Below are positions 35,467-45,323 of a DNA stretch of 64,000 bases, in pieces (positions within the stretch are counted from its first letter, which is position 1; every line of letters starts with the position of its first letter). The position numbers and the translations under genes are program-made. The notes beneath the pieces are model-generated. The model did not search any database and was not told where the DNA came from. It was given only the letters and a program-made list of their open reading frames with translations. The DNA is taken from positions 32,190-96,189 of the forward strand of contig CAVTOR010000009.1 in the NCBI GenBank assembly GCA_963736235.1. Reading direction: 5' to 3'. The DNA comes from CAVORB01 sp963736235 (GTDB lineage Bacteria > Pseudomonadota > Gammaproteobacteria > Chromatiales > Chromatiaceae).

Positions 35467-35764
35467 GCGCCAATACCTGTTGGTTTCCGAGTGCGTGCGC
35501 GTCCGGGACGCCCCGGCAGCGCCGATCTCGGTTGGACCGTTGGGTTCAGGTCGGGTGTGCCGCGGCGGAATTTGCTGGCGCCGCTTTGGAACGGGGAAGT
35601 CCGGGCGATGCCGGGCTCGGGTGGTTCTTGCCGATGAGAGCGCCGCGCGGCATTCACCCTAGCGCCGCAATGTTAAACTCTGATGACCCATCGGGCCAAA
35701 GCCCGCGCATCGCTGTCCGCGAGACGAGCCAGCGGTCGCGGTTAGTTTCTCATTCGAGGCGAGG

Positions 35765-36925
35765 ATGCCGGAACCGGCCATGTGCCCGCGAGAGCAGCAA
35801 GACCCAGACGATCGCGTCAGCGCCGGGCTCGCCGATGGCGGCGAGTGGTCCATCACTCTGAAGGGGAGCTGGACGCTGGAGAAGGCGGTCCCGGACGTCG
35901 CGTCCTTCCAGCCCGAGGACTGGAGCTCCGTGCGCCGGATCGGACTGCGGGACGGAGGACTCGGCGCATGGGACAGCGGACTCGTCGCCTTCCTGGTCAC
36001 GGTCGCGGATCTGGCGGACGCGCACGGCGTGGAGGTCGATACCTCGGGCCTGCCGTCCGGGGCGAGCGGCCTGCTCGCCCTGGCGCGCAAGGTGCCGGAG
36101 CGTGCCGGCGCCCGCCGCGAGGTCCAGGTGCCTGGATTCCTGGAACGGGCCGGCCGCGGCACGGTCGCGGCCCTCGCGCAGACCCGGTCCGTGCTCGCGT
36201 TCGTCGGTGAGCTGGTGCTGGCGCTCGGACGCCTGCTTACGGGCCGCGCGCGCTTACGGCGCTCGGATCTCGCCTTGTTCATCCAGCAGAGCGGGGTGGA
36301 GGCCCTGCCCATCGTCAGCCTGATCAGCCTCCTGGTAGGCGTCATCCTGGCCTTTGTCGGCGCGGTGCAGCTGGCGATGTTCGGCGCCCAGGTCTATATC
36401 GCCAACGCCGTGGGAATCGGCATGCTGCGGCAGATGGGGGCGATGATGACCGCCATCATCATGGCCGGGCGCACGGGCGCCGCCTTCGCCGCCCAGCTCG
36501 GGAGCATGCAGGTGAACGAGGAGATCGACGCCTTCAAGACCCTGGGCATATCCCCGATGGATTTCCTGGTCCTGCCGCGCCTGCTGGCGCTCGTGCTCAT
36601 GGTCCCATTGCTGACCATTTACGCGGATGTGCTGGGCATCTTTGGCGGCATGCTGGTGGGCGTCGGGATGTTCGACATCACGGTGACCCAGTACCTGACC
36701 CAGACGCTGGAGTCCGTCACCCTCGTCCACCTGGCCGTCGGGCTCTTCATGAGCCTGGTTTTCGCGGTCATCATTGCCATCGCCGGCTGCTATCAGGGGG
36801 TGAACAGCGGGCGCTCATCCGCCGCGGTGGGGGAGGCCGCGACCACAGCCGTGGTGAGCGCCATCGTCGGCATCGTGGTGGCGGACGCCGTCATCACCCT
36901 GGTCGCCACTCAGCTCGGGATCTGA
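35765..36925 (+). CDS. mlaE: MlaE-like lipid ABC transporter permease with N-terminal STAS domain
   Basis: A 386-residue permease of the MlaE family (LVGVILAFVGAVQL, AGRTGAAFAAQLGSMQVNEEIDA coupling helix, five to six helices). Residues 1-110 form a STAS-like domain fused to the permease; in E. coli the STAS protein MlaB is separate. The transporter moves phospholipids between inner and outer membranes together with the ATPase and MCE protein encoded next. Gap to the next gene is 3 bases. Confidence 0.9.
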   Translation: MPEPAMCPREQQDPDDRVSAGLADGGEWSITLKGSWTLEKAVPDVASFQPEDWSSVRRIGLRDGGLGAWDSGLVAFLVTVADLADAHGVEVDTSGLPSGASGLLALARKVPERAGARREVQVPGFLERAGRGTVAALAQTRSVLAFVGELVLALGRLLTGRARLRRSDLALFIQQSGVEALPIVSLISLLVGVILAFVGAVQLAMFGAQVYIANAVGIGMLRQMGAMMTAIIMAGRTGAAFAAQLGSMQVNEEIDAFKTLGISPMDFLVLPRLLALVLMVPLLTIYADVLGIFGGMLVGVGMFDITVTQYLTQTLESVTLVHLAVGLFMSLVFAVIIAIAGCYQGVNSGRSSAAVGEAATTAVVSAIVGIVVADAVITLVATQLGI

Positions 36926-36928
36926 GCC

Positions 36929-37714
36929 GTGAGTGTGAATGGCGATGCCCCTCCAATCCGGGTGCGAGACCTCACGATGGCCTTCGGGGATTTCGTGGTC
37001 CAGCGCGACCTGAGCTTCGACGTGCGGCAGGGCGAGATCTTCGTCATCATGGGCGGCAGCGGCTGCGGCAAGAGCACCCTGCTCAAGCACATGATCGGTC
37101 TGATCCAGCCCGCGCAGGGACAGGTGCTGTATGACGGAAAGAGCCTGTGGGACGGTGACGAGGACCAGCGGCGGGCGATCATGCGCGGCGTCGGCGTGCT
37201 CTACCAAAGCGGCGCGCTATGGAGCTCCCTGACCCTGGCCGAGAACATCACCCTTCCCTTGACGGAGCTCACCGAGGTCACCCCCTCCGACGCGCTTGCG
37301 CTCGCGCGGCTGAAGCTGCGGCTGGTAGGGCTGCGTGGCTTTGAGGACTACTACCCGTTCGAGATCAGCGGCGGTATGCGCAAGCGCGCGGCTCTGGCCC
37401 GCGCCATGGCGCTGGATCCGGCGATCCTGTACCTCGACGAACCTTCCGCGGGTCTCGACCCAGTGAGCGCCCATCTGCTCGATCGGCTCATCATGGAGCT
37501 GCGCGACAGCCTGGGGGTGGCCCTGGTGGTGGTCACCCACGAGCTTGCTAGCATCTTTGCGATCGCGGACGATTCGGTATTTCTCGACACCGAGACCAAG
37601 ACCATGCTCGCCCGGGGCGCCCCCCGCCGATTACTGCAGGAGTGCGACGAGCCCAGGGTGATCGAGTTCCTCACCCGGGGAGAAGGCCGGCCGAGCGGGG
37701 TCGCCCACGGATGA
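36929..37714 (+). CDS. mlaF: MlaF-like ABC transporter ATPase
   Basis: This 261-residue ATPase has Walker A GGSGCGKS, Q-loop, signature ISGGM, Walker B LYLDEPSAGLDP, and the H-loop histidine (VVVTHE). The pattern is that of MlaF/Ttg2A. The GTG start lies 3 bases after the permease stop, and its own stop overlaps the ATG of the next gene. It powers the lipid transporter. Confidence 0.93.
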   Translation: MSVNGDAPPIRVRDLTMAFGDFVVQRDLSFDVRQGEIFVIMGGSGCGKSTLLKHMIGLIQPAQGQVLYDGKSLWDGDEDQRRAIMRGVGVLYQSGALWSSLTLAENITLPLTELTEVTPSDALALARLKLRLVGLRGFEDYYPFEISGGMRKRAALARAMALDPAILYLDEPSAGLDPVSAHLLDRLIMELRDSLGVALVVVTHELASIFAIADDSVFLDTETKTMLARGAPRRLLQECDEPRVIEFLTRGEGRPSGVAHG

Positions 37715-38757
37715 GTCAGCGTGCCAGCCCGACCCTGATCGGCGCCTTCGTCATGGGCGCACTGGCCCTTCTGGTCGCCGGCCTTCTAATCTTGGGCGGC
37801 GGGCGCCTGGGCGGCGACTGGGAGACGTTGGTGCTCTACTTCCGCACCAACACCAGCGGCCTCAAGGTCGGTGCCCCGGTCGTCCTCAAAGGGGTGCAGA
37901 TTGGGACCGTGAAGGACATCGGCGTGACCTTCGACGAGGAGCGGGGCGCGTTCGTGGTCCCCGTCTATATCGAGATCGACCAGGATCGCGTGGATTGGCC
38001 GGGAGAGATTCGCGGCGAGCTCGACAGCAAGGGGCTATACGAAAAGGCCCTGCAGGCCGGGATGCGCGCGCGGCTCGGCAGCCAGAGCATCGTGACCGGG
38101 ATGCTGCAGATCGAGGTCGGCTTCTTCCCTGGCACCCCATTGATCCTCCACGGCGGAGGTGGCCGCTACCGCGAGTTGCCGACCATTCCATCGCCGTTCG
38201 AGCGCCTGCGCGGGGAGCTCGAGAAGATCCCGGTGGACCATCTGGTCGATCAGGCCCTGGCGGTAATGGAGGGGCTGCGCAGGCTGGTCGATGCGCCCGA
38301 GGTGCCACGCATTCTGGAGAGCCTCGAGAGCGCCTCCGCGGACCTGGCGCAGGCGAGCGCCAGCGCGCGGGATCTCCTGGGGACGAGCGGGGAGGACCTG
38401 GGCGCCACGCTTGCGGATGCGCGTCGGGTCGCTCGTGTGCTCGCGGACAAGTTGCAGGGGTTGCTGTCGGCGCTCGAAGTTGCTGCGACCGAGGTCGGCC
38501 GGGTCGCGGGCAGCGCCGAGGGTGAGATCGGCCCGACCGCGCAGAGCCTGCGTCGTGCCGCGGACTCGGCCGGAGCGGCGTTTATCACCGCCAGGGAGAC
38601 GTTCGACGGCATCTCCTCCGCCGTCGGCGAGGGCTCGCCCCTGCGCCGGGAGGCGCTCGCCTCGTTGCGCGCCCTTTCCGCCGCGGCGAGATCTCTGGAA
38701 GCTTTGGCCGATTATCTGGAACGGCATCCGGAGTCGTTGATTCGGGGGAAACGCTGA
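37711..38757 (+). CDS. mlaD: MlaD-like MCE-domain substrate-binding protein
   Basis: The 348-residue product has one N-terminal membrane anchor (about 10-28) and an MCE domain (about 35-115, LKVGAPVVLKGVQIGTV). A long helical, alanine-rich C-terminal part follows, longer than E. coli MlaD and more like the PqiB/LetB or Mce-type proteins. ATG is set by a 4-base overlap with mlaF. No MlaC-like periplasmic chaperone or lipoprotein gene follows in the window. Confidence 0.88.
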   Translation: MSQRASPTLIGAFVMGALALLVAGLLILGGGRLGGDWETLVLYFRTNTSGLKVGAPVVLKGVQIGTVKDIGVTFDEERGAFVVPVYIEIDQDRVDWPGEIRGELDSKGLYEKALQAGMRARLGSQSIVTGMLQIEVGFFPGTPLILHGGGGRYRELPTIPSPFERLRGELEKIPVDHLVDQALAVMEGLRRLVDAPEVPRILESLESASADLAQASASARDLLGTSGEDLGATLADARRVARVLADKLQGLLSALEVAATEVGRVAGSAEGEIGPTAQSLRRAADSAGAAFITARETFDGISSAVGEGSPLRREALASLRALSAAARSLEALADYLERHPESLIRGKR

Positions 38758-38888
38758 CCCGATTCGGTTGCGGTGCGGCTGGCGATGAGTTCGTCGCAGA
38801 GCATGTGGTGCAATCCGTCGCAGGGAAAGGTTAGGCCTCCCATGCCTTTGAAAATATTGATGGAGACGGTGCGCAAGTAGAGGCGTTT

Positions 38889-38965
38889 AGCGCTGATCAA
38901 TTCGGCGCTTCCTGCGGCGCATAGATGTGCTGATCTTGGCTAGGATGGCCAATAATCAGCGTCTT
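38889..38965 (+). repeat. Dispersed hairpin repeat, copy B (short form)
   Basis: Contains the hairpin AGCGCTGA-TCAAT-TCGGCGCT, then GCGGCGCATAGATGTG, then the second hairpin CTGAT...TTGGCT-AGGA-TGGCCAA...ATCAG. The middle hairpins of the long form are missing. It lies 130 bases past the mlaD stop. Confidence 0.7.
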
Positions 38966-39789
38966 AGCGCCATACGGAATGCTCGAGAACCACGCTGGGT
39001 GCTACCGTATTCAACCGCTTCCGATCATCCCAGACCGACCCGCATTTGTGTTCGAGCAACGCGATGGTTCCCACCGCAGATCCTCGCCAGTTCTTCACGC
39101 TGACGGAAAACGCTGTCCTTCCAAGAGGGTTCCGCGGTCATCGCGGGGACCGCCGTTCGGCCTTGCCGGCCTAGGTAAATAGCCGCCACTACTAGCGATT
39201 ACGGCGAACCGGTCGGAATCGCAAATCGTCGAATACCGAGGGATCAGCCGCCACGGTCTTCGTCATCTGTGGCCGGGAACGTAAGGCGGGGATTCTGTCT
39301 TGTAGCGCTGGCTTAACAGCCTTACACCCGATCGTTTGCCGGCCAAGTAGATCGTCGGTGTAAGTAAGCACAAGTGCCAGGGTTGTGTACAGGTTCGGGT
39401 TAGGCCTTACAGAGTCCGGCAAGCGATACCGCAGGATTTCTCTGATCGGGGACCATTCGGCGGGTGAGCGAGCCCGGTGTGCTTGGCCTAAACACGCCAT
39501 GTGGCATGGATAATGCTAAAATGCTGGTGTGCACGCGTCGAGGTCGTTGCATTGTCGTAGGATCTGGTGGCAACACTGTGAATCTGTGTCCGATCTCCGA
39601 AGAACTAGTTCGGATTGGTATCAGTTACGACCTGACGTCCGTCCGTCTTGTAGTGCGTGCGCCTTCGCGAAAAGCGTACCGATGCCTGGGGAGGAGATTG
39701 ATCTCGCCCACGATCTCGGCCATGACTCGAGCCGCGGAAGCAGGTAGGCGGGGCGCGACTTTGATATTTGTGATGGTGCGATACTGGCT
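38966..39789. other. Gene-poor gap before the polysaccharide cluster
   Basis: More than 800 bases with no convincing gene. The longest minus-strand frame (39192-39500) has no ribosome-binding site or recognisable motif. The composition shifts toward A+T near 39.5 kb, where the sulfotransferase genes begin; promoters for that cluster should be here. Confidence 0.4.
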
Positions 39790-40698
39790 GTGAACAAGAA
39801 ATTCTTCGTGGGAATCGGTGTCCAGAAGTGTGCATCGACTTGGCTTTACGATATCTTGCGAGATCATCCCGAAGTCGCATTGAGTAATCGAAAGGAAGTC
39901 GATTTCTTTTCGTACAACTTCGGGAGCGGTTATCAGTGGTACGAGAACCAGTTTCCAGAGGATGCACAAGGTAGAGTCTTGGGAGAAATCTCCCCGTCTT
40001 ATTTCGTTGACGCGAATGTGCCGGAGCGAGTCTTGGCTTATGCACCGGACGCGAAGGTTATTGTCTCGCTGAGAGACCCCGTTGAACGAGCAATATCCAA
40101 TCATCGCCATGAAGTGAGAATTGGGAATTTCTTCGGTGCAGATCTGTCTTTTGAAGCAGGGCTCAGGAACAATCCACTCTATGTCGAGCAGAGTCGCTAC
40201 GGAAAGCACCTGACACGCTGGCTCACGCACTTTCCTGCTTCCCGCTTAATGATCGTATTTCAGGAAGATATCGAGACAAACCCTGGTGGAGTTGCTAGGA
40301 ACGTTTACCGTTTCCTGGAGGTCGACGCAGATCATGTCTCAAGCGCAGTGGACGGGCGCTCGAACGAAAGCCACGTGTATCGTTTCGACGCGCTTGAGCG
40401 CATGCGCCGGGCTACTCGCGGGGCCATCCGGGCGTTGGGAATCGAAGGAGCCTGGCGCGCCGGCCAGCGGGCTGGTTTGCAAACGCTCTATCGGCGCCTA
40501 AATCGACGTCCGCCCAGTTTGCGGATTCCGCCTATCACCCATGAGACCAGGGCGCATCTGTGCAGACTCTTGGAGAGCGACATCCACATGGTAGAAGAAA
40601 TCACGGGACGGAAACTACCCCAATGGCGAAGCGATCAATCCGCGGGTCGAGGCGCCGAAGCAGCTCGCGCTGAGCTGTATCCGGCGGTTAATGGATAA
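39790..40698 (+). CDS. PAPS-dependent sulfotransferase 1
   Basis: A 302-residue soluble sulfotransferase. The 5'-phosphosulfate loop reads VQKCASTWL with the catalytic Lys13, and the 3'-phosphate site reads VIVSLRDPVERAIS. These motifs define the family that transfers sulfate from PAPS to carbohydrates or lipids. The start is a GTG. It is 14 bases before a second sulfotransferase gene and upstream of polysaccharide export genes, so its target is probably the exported glycan. Confidence 0.88.
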   Translation: MNKKFFVGIGVQKCASTWLYDILRDHPEVALSNRKEVDFFSYNFGSGYQWYENQFPEDAQGRVLGEISPSYFVDANVPERVLAYAPDAKVIVSLRDPVERAISNHRHEVRIGNFFGADLSFEAGLRNNPLYVEQSRYGKHLTRWLTHFPASRLMIVFQEDIETNPGGVARNVYRFLEVDADHVSSAVDGRSNESHVYRFDALERMRRATRGAIRALGIEGAWRAGQRAGLQTLYRRLNRRPPSLRIPPITHETRAHLCRLLESDIHMVEEITGRKLPQWRSDQSAGRGAEAARAELYPAVNG

Positions 40699-40712
40699 TT
40701 AGGGGAACCCGG

Positions 40713-41744
40713 ATGGATTGGACGACTAAGCGGTTAGCGCGGTATGCCAAATGGAGAGCCAAGGTCGGCTACTACGATATGCGCCGGCGAGCAGGGGTCG
40801 CGTACGCGCAGCTGGCATTCTGGATGCCGACGGGTAACCCCGATTTTCTCGGCATCGGCGCACCAAGATCAGCGTCTACTTGGCTGTACAAGCGCCTGTC
40901 ATTGCATCCGCGGGTCTGCCTGTCAAAAAGAAAAGAGATCCACTTCTTCGACGTGCAAGAGGGGGAGGGAACGTATGTATACGGTCCGGATGCGAGAAGG
41001 CCTGGTCTGCATCCGCTGGACGTTGGCAACCCGCGCCATTGGCGCTGGTATCTCGGACATTTCGGCAAATGCGGCGATAGAGTCAGCGGCGAGATTACTC
41101 CCGACTATTCGCTGTTGGAAAATGACCGAATCGGGGTCATAAAATCGCATCTGCCGGACCTCAAACTGATCTACGCTATGCGCAACCCCACGACGAGGGC
41201 CTGGTCGAGCGTCAGGAAGGAGTTGTGGTGGCGGTTCGGGATGCACCCGCAGGACGTACCCGACGTCGGTACGCTTGTTCGCATGGCGATGCGCCCTGGC
41301 GTCTTGGCGCGGGGCGACTACAAATCTGCCATTCTGCGGTGGGAGACCCATTTCAAGGGCCAAATTTTGTATTTGTTCTACGACGATATCTTGGAAAACC
41401 CTCGGGAAGTGCTCCATCTTGTGTGTGATTTTCTTGGCGTGGACCGGGCGCCTCTCGATGTCGCCGGCGGTCATTCGACCCGCGTCAACGATGTGCCTGC
41501 GGGCGATATCCCGTTGGAGGTCAGGGACGAGCTGGAGCAATACTACGCACCGCAGCTGCCCTTTTTGACCGAGAAGTTCGGTCGGTCGTTTTCACATTGG
41601 TGCTCCGGCAGCGCGCAGGCGGGCGTTACCAGCGACGTGAAGGTGTGCTCCGATGCCCGCGTACCAGGGTCTGGCGGCGGAGGCCAGGGTTCATCTAGCG
41701 CAAAGACAGTGGGAGCGGGCCTGGGTTTGTCGGTTTCCGAGTAG
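40713..41744 (+). CDS. PAPS-dependent sulfotransferase 2
   Basis: A 343-residue relative of the preceding protein, with an N-terminal extension of about 40 residues. The loop reads APRSASTWL: Arg52 stands where Lys normally lies, while Ser and Thr are kept. The 3' site reads LIYAMRNPTTRAWS. The last 40 residues are low-complexity, rich in Gly and Ser. Arg at this place occurs in some family members, so activity is possible but unproven. Confidence 0.83.
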   Translation: MDWTTKRLARYAKWRAKVGYYDMRRRAGVAYAQLAFWMPTGNPDFLGIGAPRSASTWLYKRLSLHPRVCLSKRKEIHFFDVQEGEGTYVYGPDARRPGLHPLDVGNPRHWRWYLGHFGKCGDRVSGEITPDYSLLENDRIGVIKSHLPDLKLIYAMRNPTTRAWSSVRKELWWRFGMHPQDVPDVGTLVRMAMRPGVLARGDYKSAILRWETHFKGQILYLFYDDILENPREVLHLVCDFLGVDRAPLDVAGGHSTRVNDVPAGDIPLEVRDELEQYYAPQLPFLTEKFGRSFSHWCSGSAQAGVTSDVKVCSDARVPGSGGGGQGSSSAKTVGAGLGLSVSE

Positions 41745-41810
41745 GGCTTGTCGCAACGAGTATTCTAGGGTGGGACCCAGATCTAGGCCCGCCCTCCGAG
41801 TGAGGTGGTC

Positions 41811-43187
41811 ATGACACTCCATATGTTGGTGGAAATGCTCAAGAGGCGCGTCTGGCTCCTTTTGTTGCTGCCAATTGCGGCGGCTGGGACGGCCCTCTAC
41901 ATCAGTCGGGCGGAGCCAACGGTTTACGCCGCCAATGCAACCGTCGTTCTCGATTATCGGATTCCCCTGGAGGGGGAACTGGCGGGAGAAATGCTCCCGG
42001 CTGCTTTGCAGCCGAGCTACCTCTCGACGCAGATTGACATCATTGGAAGCCCTCCCGTTGCCCAGAAGGTGATGGGAATTCTCGATATGACCGCTTCCGC
42101 CGAGTGGAGACAGCGCTTCGAAGAGGAAACCGAAACCGACGGGGAGAGTGATGTCGTCGCGAATTTCGAGAGCTGGGCCGTAGGCACGCTGCTGGAGGGT
42201 GTGGCGGTTTCAGTAGGGACAGAAACAAGGTTAATCGAAATCTGGTACCAGGATCCCGACCCCAAGGTCGCGGCGGCTGTCGCGAATGCGTTCGTAGAGG
42301 CCTATCGTCAGATTACCAAGCAACTGGGTCAGAATCCCGCCCTGGAAACCGCTCAGTCCGTCGAAGAGTTGCTGTCGAAATTGCGCCAGGACTTGGAAGA
42401 GGCGGAGAACAAAGTCAGCAGCTATCAGGCACGGATGGGAATCATGGCGTCGGACGAGCGGCTTGATATCGAAACCCAGCACCTCAACGAGGTGATGCAG
42501 CAGAGATTGTCGGCAGAAGCGGGATTACGAGGTGCGAAGAGCCGCGTGGACGCCCTGGAAGAGATGAACGCGGAAGGCGCGTTAGCAGGTTCCGCTGCGG
42601 AAGTCCTCGGTAACGAGCTAATTCAGGACCTGCAGATCGAGCTCGCCAGGAAAGAAAGCGAGCTTGCAGAGATGGCCACTTCATTGGGAGAGCGGCACCC
42701 GGACATGAGGAAGCTCAAGGCCGAGGTTCGAAGTCTGCAAGAGAAGCTGTCACTGGAGACGGAAAAGGTCGTGTCGGGCATCCGCAGCGAGTGGCTCCAG
42801 GCGCGTCGCCTTGCGGACGCGGCCGAGGAAGCTGAAGCTGCGCAAAAAACCAAACTTATCGAGCTTCGACACGTGCGAGATGGGTTGCAGCCTCTGTTGC
42901 GGGAACTTGAGAGCGCTCGGGCGAGCTATGATCGAGCGCTCTTGATGTACAGCGAGTATGCCATGCATAGCAACGTCAACCACACGAACGTTACGGTGCT
43001 TAGTGCGGCTCAGGCGCCTTCGGTGCCATCTTCTCCGAACGTGCTGCGAAATGTCGCAAGTGCATTTTTCGCGGGCCTGTTGTTTGCGCTTGGCCTGGCC
43101 CTGCTTTGGGAGTATTTGGACAAGCGGATTTGGGGCAAAGAGGATTTGCTCCAGCTGGAGTATCTCGGAGGGTTGCCGAAGACGTAA
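41811..43187 (+). CDS. Wzz/GumC-like polysaccharide co-polymerase
   Basis: The 458-residue product starts at the ATG with GAGG 5 bases upstream. It has an N-terminal membrane helix (about 12-32), a long periplasmic coiled-coil region (about 170-390) and a second membrane helix near the C-terminus (about 415-435). This is the Wzz/PCP layout; the extended coiled coil suits exopolysaccharide chain-length or export control (GumC, EpsF). It lacks a fused kinase domain; a separate kinase follows. Confidence 0.87.
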   Translation: MTLHMLVEMLKRRVWLLLLLPIAAAGTALYISRAEPTVYAANATVVLDYRIPLEGELAGEMLPAALQPSYLSTQIDIIGSPPVAQKVMGILDMTASAEWRQRFEEETETDGESDVVANFESWAVGTLLEGVAVSVGTETRLIEIWYQDPDPKVAAAVANAFVEAYRQITKQLGQNPALETAQSVEELLSKLRQDLEEAENKVSSYQARMGIMASDERLDIETQHLNEVMQQRLSAEAGLRGAKSRVDALEEMNAEGALAGSAAEVLGNELIQDLQIELARKESELAEMATSLGERHPDMRKLKAEVRSLQEKLSLETEKVVSGIRSEWLQARRLADAAEEAEAAQKTKLIELRHVRDGLQPLLRELESARASYDRALLMYSEYAMHSNVNHTNVTVLSAAQAPSVPSSPNVLRNVASAFFAGLLFALGLALLWEYLDKRIWGKEDLLQLEYLGGLPKT

Positions 43188-43553
43188 GCGGGGAAGGACA
43201 GGACATTTCCAGCAGTTGGTTCCCTAACGGGACTAATAGGTGCTTCGCTCTGGGCTTTCGCGAATTGCCAGTAGGGCTTGCTTTCGTCCCGTAGCGACGT
43301 GCCGGCGATAGTTGCGATTCACCTACTGATGATGCATCCTCTCGGCGGGTAGCTCGCGATTCGCTACCGTCGCATTGTGCCCGATCGGCTTGGTTTCCTG
43401 GGCAATTGCGGGCTCACCGAGCGCGATTCGGACGGTACAGGCCCTGGTTGCGCAGAGATGGGGGACATCGGCGAAGATGATTCGGTAGGCAGGAATTGCG
43501 GCGTTCACGAATCGTTTGGATGTTTAAAAGTCTGCAGAAACAGAAGTCAGGCA
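43188..43553. other. Gap between co-polymerase and export-protein genes, no gene
   Basis: About 370 bases. The export-protein frame is open through part of it, but the signal peptide begins only at 43554. No RNA or regulatory motif was identified. Confidence 0.35.
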
Positions 43554-44348
43554 ATGAAATACAAAAGTCTTATTCTTCTTCTTACATTTCTGGTTTGGTT
43601 CGGGTCTATGGGTGTCCATGCCGACCCGTCCTACCGCCTCGGCGTGAGTGACGTGATACGAGTGACCGTGTACGGCCAACCGGACCTGAGCACGGTCTCC
43701 CGGGTGTCCGAGAATGGAAGCGTAACGCTTCCGACCGTCGGTCAGGTTACCGTGTCAGGGTTGACGGCTGGAGAGGCTGAGCTCAAGTTGGCCAAGATCC
43801 TGACAGAGATGGAAGTGGTTAAGGACGCTCAGGTGGGGATCGTTGTTGAGCAGTATCTCAGCAAGAAAGTGACCGTGTTGGGCGAGGTTGCCCGGCCGGG
43901 TGTTTACCCGATCACTCGCGGCACGACTGTCACGGACATGATCTCGGAGGCGGGTGGCCTCAGCGCGGATGCGGGCGACGTCGCGATCGTGACCCGTATG
44001 CGGGCGTCGAGGGGCCAGCAAATTGTTGTCGATCTGCCAGCGCTCTTGGAGGGTCGATCGAGCGTGGCCGAACCGAGGGTGTCAGACGGTGACAGGATAT
44101 TCGTGCCCGAGACTGAGCGCTTCTACGTTTACGGCGAAGTCAATCGCCCGGGTGCTTATCCTTTGAAACGGGGGATGACAGTTTTGCAGGCCATCTCCGT
44201 TGCAGGTGGGCTGACCGACAAGGGCACGGAGCGCGGCTTGAAGATTCGGCGCAAGAAGAGTGATGGCGGAGAAGAGGTCATACCGGCGCACATGACGCAA
44301 CCCGTCCAAGCCAGCGACGTGGTGCAGATCGAAGAGAGTCTCTTTTAG
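43554..44348 (+). CDS. Wza-like polysaccharide export protein
   Basis: This 264-residue protein starts at the ATG before a clear signal peptide (MKYKSLILLLTFLVWF), although the frame is open from 43377. It has a Poly_export (Wza N-terminal) domain (about 27-105, YRLGVSDVIRVTVYGQPDLS) and two SLBB domains (VTVLGEVARPGVYPI, FYVYGEVNRPGAYPL). It is shorter than Wza, without the C-terminal amphipathic barrel helix, like EpsE/GumB. There is no lipobox. It would form the periplasmic/outer-membrane conduit. Confidence 0.9.
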   Translation: MKYKSLILLLTFLVWFGSMGVHADPSYRLGVSDVIRVTVYGQPDLSTVSRVSENGSVTLPTVGQVTVSGLTAGEAELKLAKILTEMEVVKDAQVGIVVEQYLSKKVTVLGEVARPGVYPITRGTTVTDMISEAGGLSADAGDVAIVTRMRASRGQQIVVDLPALLEGRSSVAEPRVSDGDRIFVPETERFYVYGEVNRPGAYPLKRGMTVLQAISVAGGLTDKGTERGLKIRRKKSDGGEEVIPAHMTQPVQASDVVQIEESLF

Positions 44349-44363
44349 GTTGCGTGGACGGAG

Positions 44364-45323
44364 ATGCGCAGAAAAGTGAGTGAGCTAGCATTGGCAGCCC
44401 GCGAGTCGAGTGATACCGCGGGTACCAATGGTGGTGGCTGGCTGGCGGCTGTCCGCGGCCGGGGGCTTGACCCTGCCGAGGCCCGAAAGCGCTTCTCGCA
44501 ACACAGGCTCGGCGAGATCTTGGTCATGCTTGGCATGATCAGCAGCGAAGATCGGGATATCGTTCTGGAGCGGCAGGAAAAGCTTTCCCTTCCGTTCGGT
44601 GATTGCTGCGTACGTCTGAAGCTGATCGACGCTGGCGACCTCGCTCAGGCTCTCGCATGGCAGTTTGGCTACCTTCATCCGGTCTCGGGGTCCTTCACCT
44701 TCGGTAAGGAGCTTGTGATGGTCTCGCAACCTTTCGGACCCTATGCCGAAGCCTTGCGCTCGGTGAGCGGCAGGTTGATGTCGCGCTGGGTGAAAGGAGG
44801 GCGTAACGTCCTTGCGATCACCAGCGCCGAAGGGGGGGAAGGCCGGACGCACGTCACGGCAAATCTTGCGGTTAGCTTCGCGCAAGCAGGGTGGCGAACG
44901 CTCCTTGTCGACGCGGATCTGCGTCGACCGAAACAGCATCTCATTTTCGATGTTCCGCAGCATCCTGGGCTCAGTCGTCTGCTGTGCGGTTATGCGCCGA
45001 GGGATGTTGTCCGCCAGATCGAGCACTTGAAGTATCTCACCGTGATCACGTCCGGTCCCGTTCCGCCGAATCCGCTGGAACTGCTGGGCAGAGACGAGTT
45101 ATCGGAGTTCCTCGATCAGGCGAAAGAGTACTACGACGTGGTGCTTGTCGATACGCCTGCTAGCACTGCCTTCGCTGACGCGGAGTTGATTGCTTCGGCT
45201 GCCGGAAACGCTTTGATCATTGTCCGTAAGGGAAGAACGCGCCAACGTAAGGTCGAGAACCTCGCAAAATGTCTCACGGGGAACGGAGTGGAGATCGCCG
45301 GCACTCTAATGACCGCGCACTGA
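44364..45323 (+). CDS. EpsG-type tyrosine kinase for polysaccharide export
   Basis: A 319-residue protein. An N-terminal helical T2SS-E-N-like domain (about 45-115, LGEILVMLGMISSEDRDIVLERQ) is followed by a MinD/BY-kinase domain (about 140-319). The Walker A loop reads GGEGRT at 157-162, with Arg where Lys is usual, as remembered for EpsG relatives. Walker A' is VDADLRRP and Walker B is VVLVDTPA. There is no tyrosine-rich tail. It should control assembly with the co-polymerase. Starts 15 bases after the export gene. Confidence 0.85.
   Translation: MRRKVSELALAARESSDTAGTNGGGWLAAVRGRGLDPAEARKRFSQHRLGEILVMLGMISSEDRDIVLERQEKLSLPFGDCCVRLKLIDAGDLAQALAWQFGYLHPVSGSFTFGKELVMVSQPFGPYAEALRSVSGRLMSRWVKGGRNVLAITSAEGGEGRTHVTANLAVSFAQAGWRTLLVDADLRRPKQHLIFDVPQHPGLSRLLCGYAPRDVVRQIEHLKYLTVITSGPVPPNPLELLGRDELSEFLDQAKEYYDVVLVDTPASTAFADAELIASAAGNALIIVRKGRTRQRKVENLAKCLTGNGVEIAGTLMTAH

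Noticed and set aside
39192..39500. Minus-strand frame of 102 codons before the sulfotransferases
   Set aside because: No ribosome-binding site, no motif and unnatural composition.
43210..43300. Possible ops/JUMPstart-like element between the co-polymerase and export genes
   Set aside because: The stretch CCCGTAGCGACGTG only loosely resembles the GGCGGTAGC core and lies mid-operon.
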